Shown here one piece after another: positions 10,301-18,700 of a DNA stretch of 43,383 bases. The DNA lies in the NCBI GenBank assembly GCA_032988165.1, contig JANTQF010000303.1:1-43383 (forward strand). The letters are read 5' to 3'. This stretch comes from Emmonsiellopsis sp. PD_33. Taxonomy: Eukaryota; Ascomycota; Eurotiomycetes; Onygenales; Ajellomycetaceae. The translations under genes were made by a program, and so were the position numbers. How positions within the stretch are numbered: the first letter of the stretch is position 1; each line of letters starts with the position of its first letter. The notes beneath the pieces were generated by a model. The model saw only the letters and a list, made by a program, of their open reading frames with translations, was not told the origin of the DNA and ran no database searches.

Positions 10301-11207
10301 AGGAGACTTCGTCAAGTGTTCCCTCAAATCCGAGGTCATCGATTAAGCTCAAGATTTTATCGACGTTTTGCCTTGGGCCTCGGAACGTTACCGAAGCACT
10401 ATGTGTCAAAAGAGCGACGTTGGCAGATTTGACAAATTCCAGTTGTTGAATAGCGTTTGTTACCGTTCCCACGCACGCAGCGCAGGTCATTCCAGACACG
10501 CTAATATACGCGTCATATTCCTCTTCTGCGGGTACGGGTTCCTTTTCAATATCAGGGATAGTAGTTTGTGCACCCGAAGGAGGGCGGTACACCTCTAGAT
10601 CTCGCGGTTTGGAATCAAAATTGGACATAGGAATGGCAAATCCATCTTCGGTAGGTGAAAGTTGCTGCCAGCCGCTATGCCAGCTGCTATGCCGGCCTGG
10701 CGGCTTCCTGGAAAGTCTCCTCACCATTTGCTCTTCTTCGATTCGGCAGGAGTCACAGTTCTCGATATGAGCTGTCTTTCTACTCCGGTTTCCCTTATCG
10801 ACGCGCGAACTTGAGGCGTGGGAAGTAGAAGAAGGCCAAATCCCGCGGTCTATCCAAGGGGTAGCTGACCATGAAATATCCGTATCGTGTAGTTGGGTAC
10901 CTGAACCATTGAAGGAACTGGCGTGGCAAACTTCAAAAGCGGCATCAATCAACGCTTTCGCGAGCTCTGTAGTTGCTATCTGCGGACCATGGCTGATGCG
11001 CACTTCATGGGTAAGAATGGAAACATCGACGGTTTGTATATGCGGAAGTAGGAAGAGAACTTCCTTCGCATATGCCACACAAGAGGCACAGTGGACATTA
11101 TTAACGAGGAGGACGGTGGTTAGGGATTCGCGGGCTGGCGGAGTCTGGGGTAGGGAGGCGGGGAGGGCGGCAGGCGAAGGCCGGCGTATTGGATCTTTGC
11201 CGCCCAT
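7383..11207 (-). CDS. ccc2: Copper-transporting P1B-type ATPase (Ccc2 type)
   Basis: One uninterrupted 1274-residue frame. Ccc2-type pumps sit in the trans-Golgi and load Cu(I) into secreted cuproenzymes such as multicopper ferroxidases and laccases, receiving copper from the chaperone Atx1. The N-terminus has four heavy-metal-associated modules: a degenerate one (HCASC, residues 39-43), two canonical ones (GMTCAAC at 239-245, GMTCGAC at 319-325) and a fourth with GMFCRHC at 404-410. An extra CDSC lies at 151-154. The ATPase core has SLTGES at 721-726, the intramembrane CPC at 841-843, the phosphorylation motif DKTGT at 886-890, the P1B HP dipeptide at 928-929 and GDGTNDSPA in the hinge. All catalytic residues look intact. 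The long Ser/Arg-rich linker (about 100-230) between the first two metal sites is unusual. ATG at 11207 is the first in frame and suits the family. Confidence 0.96.
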   Translation of the reverse strand: MGGKDPIRRPSPAALPASLPQTPPARESLTTVLLVNNVHCASCVAYAKEVLFLLPHIQTVDVSILTHEVRISHGPQIATTELAKALIDAAFEVCHASSFNGSGTQLHDTDISWSATPWIDRGIWPSSTSHASSSRVDKGNRSRKTAHIENCDSCRIEEEQMVRRLSRKPPGRHSSWHSGWQQLSPTEDGFAIPMSNFDSKPRDLEVYRPPSGAQTTIPDIEKEPVPAEEEYDAYISVSGMTCAACVGTVTNAIQQLEFVKSANVALLTHSASVTFRGPRQNVDKILSLIDDLGFEGTLDEVSLKSPLPDLYLATASIGGMTCGACVGTITRALDKLTFVTNVTIDLLGASGKIEFEGRDKLDEIVERVEDLGYDITVTECVAQGADEKGDNGPTERTISIKVDGMFCRHCPQTVLAALESLEDGSIEIEEEPTLKKPIVTLSYKPDPPFMTVRNIIAAIEAANDAFKTSIYHPPSIEDRSRKMQIHERRRLLIRLLFTFIVAIPTFLIGIVWMSLVPPTDKTRLFFEQPIWAGSVSRLEWALFITTTPVMLFGADVFHVRAFKEIRALWRPGSKVPILRRFYRFGSMNLLISAGTSVAYFASIAVLVVGAKSKGHESHTQTYFDTVVFLTMFILAGRALEAYSKAKTGDAVAMLGKLRPSEALLVVESLPNNPDGSSESSLQRVSVDLLEVGDTVNIPHGASPPADGFITGTGAYKFDESSLTGESMPVSKTTGDKVYSGSVNVGQPVYVRISDIGSTSMLDQIVAVVREGQTKRAPVERVADVMTGYFVPIITLIAIVTWVIWLSLGLSGILPDDYLDSAQGGWPFWSLKFAIAVFVVACPCGLALAAPTALFVGGGLAAKRGILVRGGGEAFQEASRLDAIVFDKTGTLTEGGTLRVSDHEMLVLDPKEQQVAWIMARVLEESSTHPIARAIADFCADKPSASIVSSSITEIPGQGLKGEFTVSIKNTASPEQLADLKYEAAIGNQRLFESLVDQESNTSYYLSTTLTKYQSAGKSTAILAIRNLTIPSSDFIPAIIFATSDPIRAEAAHVISELKSRHLDVYMCTGDNTTTAHAVASTIGIPPSNVMANVLPTQKADFIRKIQDNHLNNNTKGGKPKPKTIVAFAGDGTNDSPALAAADVSIAMASGSDVAVSSAGFILLNSDLSTILELCTLSRRVFRRVKMNFVWAAVYNVLLVPVAAGVFFPIVTGHRTVAHGMAEGGHGMVVPTHWRLDPVWASLAMALSSVSVVCSSLALKIEWRVIKGWFGKGKK

Positions 11208-12323
11208 ATTTGCACCGAGGCTTGAGCAGGAGTTACAAGATGAGAACTGAGAAACAATTAGATGCAGGGCGCTGTCTCCCCTCTCCGATTTTCAGGGATC
11301 AGCCGATAAGAAGCTGTCGTTTGGGTTGGGCGGTTAGGGGGTGAAACAGAATCGTTTCTGATGGCTCGAGACAGGGGTATAAAACTGCACAATATGGTAT
11401 CTTGGCGATAATCAATTCTGCAACAACCAACGAAAGTAACAAAGTGGATATGGATGCTGGGATACAGTTATGCACAGCAAATGCAGGAATCTTGAAGCAA
11501 TAATGAGAACCTAAGGCCGAGTAGACCTGCAGAGCAGAGAAGGCACTTATAGGCAAATAATCAAGCAAATCCCCATTGCTCAGCAGAGGATGTGTGCGAC
11601 ATTATCGCGTTGAAGTGGCGGTTGAGGGAGTTGTGCGCAAAGTCTAGCCCGCCATTGCGCACAAATCGCGCAGCTGCGAGAGGCATCTCCCATGGGCGAG
11701 AGAAGCAGAACGAACAGAGCTGAAGGGACATGAAACTGCCAGGAGGTCACAAGCAGCTCATGGACGCGAGAAAAGACGTCACTCGCATGGAAGGCTGAGA
11801 AATAGATTAATAACGAATATAAAATTGGATGGGGTGTGGTGGTGATGGAGTGCCGACAAGGGTGGAGAATCCGGGGTAGGTAGCTTGTAGGTACCTTTTT
11901 GCGGCAAACCACAGCCAATTGGTACCTGAGGAGGACTTCCGGCATATTGTCATCGTGGCGATATCATTACTCAGAAAACGCCGAGGATCTTGGAAGCTGA
12001 GCGGCAGTGAGCAGACCATGCTGCAACAATCGGGAAAACAAGGCATCCTCGTCCTGCAATTTCGGGCTCAGGCCTTCCCTGCTCTCTGATCACCGTTGTC
12101 AGCAATGCTCGTGATGATGGGGATGGATGGTCAATGGACAGTCAATGGATGGCGGCTGATGGGGATCCAAGCTGCAGTTTTGGGATGGAGGGGTGCCAGC
12201 CATACAGAGCGAACTTGGAACGCCCATATGCCAGGTCTGTATGCAGCATTGCCAGGTGGAAAACGTGGATGCAAACGACATTCCCATTCCTGGCCTGATA
12301 TAAAATTCGCATCCATCGATGTT

Positions 12324-12361
12324 GCAGCCGCTGAGGATCGAACCCACGCTCTACCGGTAGG
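12324..12361 (-). other. tRNA-like remnant (D-arm fused to T-arm)
   Basis: Read on the minus strand, CGGTAGAGCGTGG looks like the 3' half of a tRNA D-arm and runs directly into GGGTTCGATCC, which matches the T-loop/B-box consensus. The anticodon arm is missing and the flanking sequence does not form a full acceptor stem, so this is not a working tRNA. It could be what remains of a tRNA gene after deletion between short GCGTGG-like repeats, or a chance B-box match. Confidence 0.4.
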
Positions 12362-12370
12362 TCACATGAC
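12361..12370 (+). promoter_or_regulatory. GTCACATGAC element upstream of brf1
   Basis: The same ten-mer as at 4116, here about 390 bases upstream of the brf1 start codon. It directly abuts the tRNA-like remnant. Confidence 0.35.
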
Positions 12371-12431
12371 GTTGTTGTTAGCGCAGTCGCTTCGCTTTCC
12401 GTTTTGGGACGGCAAAGTTTGAGGCGGCCGC

Positions 12432-12439
12432 CACGTGAC
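12432..12439 (+). promoter_or_regulatory. CACGTGAC E-box upstream of brf1
   Basis: A palindromic CACGTG followed by AC, a bHLH site of the Cbf1 type, 70 bases downstream of the GTCACATGAC element and close to the probable transcription start of brf1. Confidence 0.4.
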
Positions 12440-12624
12440 CGGGCCGCCTTGACCGCTGCACCACCACGCCTCGGCCGCCGACTCGCCGATCCGCCGCAGC
12501 CGCAGCCACCACCCGCGCGCATCCAGCCCCAACGACATATCAGATCTGCCCGTGTCTGTATCTCCATACTACATAGGGAATAAACACCCGTGCAGAGGCG
12601 ACCAGAGTACTCTGCCACCAGCCG

Positions 12625-12715
12625 GTGAGTGTCCCATCCGTGCGTCATTTCGTAATATCAGTGATTGCCTCGTCAAACCCCTCTTTATATATCCTAACTC
12701 ACAATTTTTTGGCAG
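12625..12715 (+). other. Predicted 5'UTR intron of brf1
   Basis: A GTGAGT donor at 12625, a CTAAC branch site near 12694 and a TTTTTTGGCAG acceptor ending at 12715 bracket 91 bases just upstream of the brf1 start codon at 12754. Removing it joins a C/G-rich first exon to a short leader. Confidence 0.65.
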
Positions 12716-12753
12716 ACACTAGCTCCCGCCAACGAGATACCCCAGGTCTCGCC

Positions 12754-15347
12754 ATGGCCTCTATACGGCCGCCCACCCGCTTTCCGCAGGCTTCCAAGGC
12801 CGGGATGCGCCCGCCAGTCCAACGACTGGCCAGCCTCCGCAACCCCAATCCCACTCCCATCCAACGCCCCCAGCAAAAACCCACCACACATCCCAAGACC
12901 ACTACCTGTCCAAACCCAGGTTGCCCGGCCCCTAATATAGTTGAAGATGATGGCCAGAAGGTGTGTTCTGGGTGTGGTACGGTTATCAGTGAAGCCAACA
13001 TCGTGTCCGAAATCACCTTTGGCGAATCCTCGTCTGGAGCTGCTGTGGTCCAGGGTACCTTTGTTGGAGCAGGTCAGAGTCATGGACGGAGCTCTGGGCC
13101 GGGATTCCAGCGTGGCGGTGGGATGGAAAGCAGAGAAATCACGGAACAGAACGGTGAGTTCTCCTATTTTATGTCTTATGTCAGATTCACTTTGCTAATA
13201 CGGAAACATAGGAAACCGCTATATTGCCCAACTTTCCCGAGCCCTGAACGTCCCTGAAAGTGCCACCAAGGCCGCGGGACAGGTTTTCAAGCTCGCTGTG
13301 GGCTTAAACTTCATTCAAGGTCGTCGAACAAAAACCGTGGCAGCGGTTTGTTTGTACATTGCCTGCCGTCGGCAGGACGGAAACACTGTAATGTTGATTG
13401 ATTTCGCGGATGTTCTAATGGTATGTTATTCCATGTCCTAAATTTCTGTATATTTAAGGGAGGGAACCTAACAGCCTGCAGATTAACGTGTTCAAACTGG
13501 GTCGTGCATACAAAGCATTGCTAGATGAGCTACGTCTCGGTGGAAACGTCTTTATTATGAACCCCATCGATCCCGAGAGCTTGATTTATCGCTTTGCGAA
13601 ACAACTGGAATTCGGCTCCTCGATGATGCAGGTTGCCAGTGAGGCAGTCCGCATCGTCCAGCGGATGAACCGTGACTGGATGATCACTGGCAGACGTCCT
13701 GCAGGTATATGCGGTGCAGCTCTGATCCTCGCAGCTCGCATGAACAATTTCCGACGAACCGTTCGTGAGGTAGTTTACGTGGTGAAAGTTACGGAATTGA
13801 CCATCCACCAGCGCTTGAACGAGTTTAAAGCAACAGAAAGCGGTGACCTCACCGTTGACCAGTTCCGCTCTGTCCAGCTAGAGAACGCCCACGACCCGCC
13901 CTCCTTCACTCAGGGCAAACGACTACAAGAAGCAAAGAAGAAGCAAGCCGCAGAAACTGCGGCAGAATTAGAATCCGACGAAGAAGAATTAGATGAAACC
14001 CCCGAACCAACCCCGTCTCCCCAAAAACCAAAACGAGTCGATGCGGACGGCTTCGCCATCCCAGACATCCCCATCGATCCCGCCCTATTAACGCACGCCT
14101 CCGATCCAACCCAACAACCCGAAAATGGCGCCTCCGCAGAATCAAAATCCAAACGCGGCCGACCCAAGGGCTCCAAAAACTTCGCCGCCCCACCCCCCAC
14201 AGAAGCCGAACTGGCCTCTGAATCCGCCCTAGAGGACGAAATGCAATCCCTCCTCGCCACCGCCGCTGAAGCCGCAACCTCCAAACCCACGACCACTACC
14301 ACTACCGCGACCACCGCAACCGCAACCACAGCCGCAGCACCCAAAGTTTCCAAACCCGTCTCCTCCAGCCCAGACATCGACGCGAGCGAATTCGAATCGG
14401 ATCCCGAAGTCCGCTACTGCCTCCTCTCCCCCGCCGAAGTCGAGATCAAAGAACGCATCTGGGTCCATGAGAATAAAGATTACCTGCGCACGCAGCAGGC
14501 GAAAGCCCTCAAGCGCGCGCTAGCCGCGGAAGAAGATCTGGCTGCGGGACGGGTCGGTGGGGCGACGCGGCCGCGCAAGCGGCGCAAGGGGCGGATGGGT
14601 GATGTGGGGTATCTAGGCCAGGAAGGTGAAGAGGGCAAGGGCGAGGGTGGGGGGACGAGGGCGTCGACGCCGGCCGAGGCAACGAGACGCATGCTGGAGA
14701 AGAGGGGATTTAGTAAGAAGATTAATTACCGGCTGTTGGAGGAGATGTATGAGGATGAGGGGGAGAAGGAGAAGGAAGTTAAGAGGAGGGAGAGCGAGGT
14801 GGAGAATGGGACTGGTATTGGTATTGGTATCGGGTTGGGACAACAACGGAGCAGAAGCCGGTCGAGGAGCGTGCGGAGCTCCAGCGTATTTTCTGAACGG
14901 AGCTTTGCTGGCGGGAGTGGTGTTAGTATTAATGGCGGGCCCAGGGGCCCGGTCAGAGAGAGGGTCGTTAGGACGATGAAGACTGCGACTGCGACTGGTA
15001 CAGCGGCTGCTACGACACAACCACAACAACCTACCACCACCACTATACCTACACCACCACCCGCCACCGCTGCCAAGCCGTCACAACAGCCCCCAACCTC
15101 CGAACCCGAACCCGAACCCGCACAGCCGGCGCTCGCAAACCCCAACGAGGAAATCCTCGGCTACATCCCCGGTCCGGAACCGGGTCAGGAGAAGGATGAG
15201 GCGGGTGAGTACGATATGGAGGATGGAGATATAGATGACGAAGAGGAGGAAGAAGAAGAGGAGGACGAGGGGCTCGAAGCTGCATTTGCGGGTAATTATT
15301 ATGATGAGGGGGGTAGTGAGGGGGGTTATGAGGATGATTACTATTAG
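12754..15347 (+). CDS. brf1: Transcription factor IIIB subunit Brf1
   Basis: Exons 12754-13153, 13212-13420 and 13482-15347 give 824 residues. Brf1 is the TFIIB-like subunit of TFIIIB; with TBP and Bdp1 it recruits RNA polymerase III to tRNA and 5S genes. A 50-residue Pro-rich extension precedes a zinc ribbon with C52, C57, C71 and C74 (CPNPGC, then CSGCG). The two cyclin folds follow (NRYIAQLSRALNVP, VAAVCLYIACR; then YRFAKQLEFG, RPAGICGAALILAARM). The Brf1-specific region contains EVEIKERIWVHENKDYLRTQ and, further on, KKINYRLLEEMYED. The C-terminal half carries low-complexity Thr/Ala, Gly-Ile and acidic Glu/Asp runs. Both introns have GTGAGT or GTATGT donors. It is longer than the yeast protein because of these runs. 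Confidence 0.95.
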
Positions 15348-15747
15348 ATCTTGTTTCGTTAGATTGGATTGGATTGGGTAGCATAGGATAGGGTGTGATA
15401 GTTGTTGTTGTTATTGGTGTCCCTTACATAGGGATGGGTACATCTAGTTATATATCAGGTGTCCATAACACTCAACGCTCACTCAATAGAGAATTAAGAT
15501 TTTTTTCTTATAAATCCCCCACCCCCGGCATTATTATAATAACAGTAATATGAACTAGAGAGCCTATTAGGAACCCCCCCTAACCAAATTCAATGCAAGC
15601 CCTTCAAACCCCCCAAATTATGAACATATTTAAATATAAACCTAAACCCATCCAATTGATCCCATCCATTCATTTTTATTTACAGCCAGCAAGCCCCTTC
15701 AGGAAAACAAAAGGGAAAAAATATGTATATATATACCCCTAATCAGA
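15348..15747. other. Convergent intergenic region between brf1 and the NLR-like gene
   Basis: A 400-base A/T-rich stretch holding the two 3' ends. No gene or repeat of note was seen apart from the poly(A) signal at 15675 for the minus-strand gene. Confidence 0.6.
15675..15680 (-). terminator. Candidate polyadenylation signal of the NLR-like gene
   Basis: AATAAA on the minus strand (TTTATT on plus), about 68 bases beyond the stop codon at 15748. Confidence 0.5.
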
Positions 15748-18700
15748 TCAGAAACCTTTCTCCCCTGAATCCTCCCCCCTTGGCCCTCTCTTCCGCAGCC
15801 AGGCCAACTCATGAAAAAATCTTCGGAATCGATCAAACGTCACTTTCCAGCACCTCCTCCTCCTCGTTTTCCTCTTAGTCCTAGAGTCAGGCGAGGGCGT
15901 GATGTCCCCCGATAATGCGGTGGTTCCGGATATCGCGCTGGCATCGGTATCGCCACCGTCATCATCATCCCCGCGCGTAGCGACTTGGAGGAACCCCGTC
16001 CTTCCAGACCGAACACTTCTAGCATCTGAGGTCCTGCTCTCCAGGAGGAGGGCCACTATCTCCGCATGGCCCTCCTCTGCAGCCCACGACGATGCGTTTC
16101 GACCGTCCGAGCCGCGTGAATTCGGATCAGCACCACTCGCCAACAGAAATTTGACGCCAGCTTCACAGCCTGTCCTGGCTGCTACGATTAGTGGCGTATG
16201 CCCTGCACTGGGATGGTTTGGATCAGCCCCATGTTCCATGAGGAGCTCGGCTACTCTTGTATGCCCTCCCGCGGCTGCGACTGCTAACGGGCTGAATGGG
16301 CTCGTGGGGTGCGAGAAAGTTGCATCACCTCCATTTTCAAGCAGGAGCTTGACCATATCATAGTCGCCATTCGTGGTTGCCACGACCAGCGGAGTATACT
16401 CACTCCCGTTCTCCCGACAATTTGGATCGGCGCCTTTCTCAAGTAGGAGCTTGATTACTCCCTCATTGCCTTTTAATACCGCTCGGGCAAGTGGCGTGAG
16501 TTCACCAGGCTTTCCCAGCTCCAAGTTAACGCCGTTGTCTAGCAGATGTTTGACTATCACCTCGTTGCCGTTGTGTGCTGCAGCACATAACATACTATGG
16601 CCTTCGATTTCGGCACCGTTCTCGAGGAGGACCCTGGTCACTTTTTCACGGCCTTGTGCGATGGCAATTAGTAGCGGTGTATGGCCGTCGCCATCCTCAA
16701 TACCTGGATCAGCACCATGTTCGAGAAGGAGCTTGGCAACCATTCCATCGCCTGCTTGAGCTGTCAATGATAATGGAGTGAAACCCTTGATATGCTTGGT
16801 GTTAGGATCAACACGATTACTCCCAAGAAGGACCTTGGTAACTTTGAGATGCCCACTTCCAATCGCAGTAAATAGCGGCGTACGACCTTCATTGTCCCCA
16901 ATATCTGGTTCCGCACCGCTCTCAAGAAGGAGTTGGGCAACCTTTTCATGTCCCATTCCAGCTGCGACAAGCAGTGCTGTAAGGCCGTTATTATCGAGAA
17001 TATTTGGATCAGCACCTTGCTCAAGAAGAAGTTTTACATTGGCGTACTGGCATGTTCCGGCTGCAGCTAATAGCGGCGTATGGCCATCACTGTCCTGAAT
17101 GTTCGGATCAGCACCTCCCTCGAGAAGACACTTGGAAACCGTTTCATGGCCCCTTCCAGCGGTGAAGTGGAGCGGCGCCGAACCCGTATTATTCATGATG
17201 TTTGGATCAGCACCACTCATAAGGAGAAGCTTGGTCATGCCCTCGTGGTTATTCGCAGCAGCTACTGACAAAGGCGTGTGTCCTTCAACAACTCCAATGT
17301 TTGGATCCGCACAACTGCCAAGAAGCAGCCTCATAACTGCTTCGTGACATTTCAATGCAGCTAGGAATACTGGCGTTCGACCATGTTCGTCCTTGCAGTT
17401 CACCTCAACACCCACTTGCAATAAGTTCTTGAGCAGGCTCTCAAAATTGTGCGATGCAGCTAAAAACAGTAACTTTCGGGCGTTCGGTGGACTTAGCTCA
17501 AAGCCCCTATCAAGAAGAAGGCTAACCACTCCTTCATGGGCATCTAAAGCTTTCTGCGACCCCGGTGGTCGAGCCTCCTTTGCCATAAGTTCTATATTTT
17601 TATCGCTGTCCCGTGGAAGGATGGCTTCCAGCGTCAGGCCAGTTATTGCTGCCTCTAAGACCGCAACTCGTCCTTCCTTGGTGTTTGGATCGGCACCATT
17701 CTCTAATAGGAGGTTAACTGCTTCCTCGTAGCCATTCTTCGCGGCGCGGAACAATGGAGTCTTCCCTGTCTCGTCCTTGAAATTTACATTGGCGCCGTGG
17801 TCGATGAAAAGTTTCATGATATGTATGTAGCCCTTTTCTGCGGCCCGAAACAGTGGCGATCTTTTCAGTTCGTCGACTTCTTGAATAGGTTCTTCACCCA
17901 TGTCAAGGTCGTCATCACTATTGTCTGTGGGTGCCTGAAAAGAGACTGGGAATTCTCCTTCCGTAACATGATTTCCTTCCCCCTCAGCGGCTCGTACGCC
18001 GGTAACACTCTTTCCGTCATCATCATCGCCATCGTCATCGCCACCCGAGAAGGCTCCTTCAAATAAAAGACTGAAAGTCTGCATAGCTTCGGTAAAATTT
18101 GACAAATCTATCCCCTGGCTCGATTTCCAGCTGAAGCCGTATTTCTTATTATCGCGGTCGCGAGTACGGACTCGTCTGCGATATACGTAAACGTAATCTG
18201 TTTTGGCCTGCGCCGCTAGAAGCATTTTCACAACTTGGTCGTATCCTCCCTCGACAGCCCTCGCGAGTGGGGTTTGCTCGTCTTCATCCTGGAGGTCTGG
18301 TTCAGCCTGGTTGGCAAGCAGTCTCCCCACACTCTCTCCATCACCCTTTTCTGCGGCTCGTGAAAGTGGAGTTCGCTTGAACTTCTGATCGTGATGGTCA
18401 AGGGTGTACTTATAGTTGACTTTGGCACCATGGGTAAGTAGTGTTCCCACGATTTCGGGTTTCTTTTCCTCGATTGCATACGCTAACGCCGTGAGGCCAG
18501 AGTCCGATCTGGAGTCTCGGTCGACACCGTGGGTGAGGAGTAACTGTAGTATTTCATTATTTCCATTCTCTGCGGCATATGACAGTGGCGTTCGACCGCA
18601 ACTATCCTTCGCGTCCGGATCCATTTTCTTTGCGAGCCTGTGCATAAACTCGGGCAGGTTAAAATGAGCAATTAAATGCATGCCGCAAAACATCCTGGGG

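Larger units (their letters stand above)
11208..12753. other. Divergent promoter region between ccc2 and brf1
   Basis: About 1.5 kb with no convincing coding frame. It holds the ccc2 promoter on the left and the brf1 promoter, 5' leader and leader intron on the right. Near brf1 there is a tRNA-like remnant (12324-12361), a GTCACATGAC element (12361) and a CACGTGAC element (12432) within a C/G-rich block at roughly 12420-12540. No clear copper- or iron-response element was recognised near ccc2. Confidence 0.55.
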
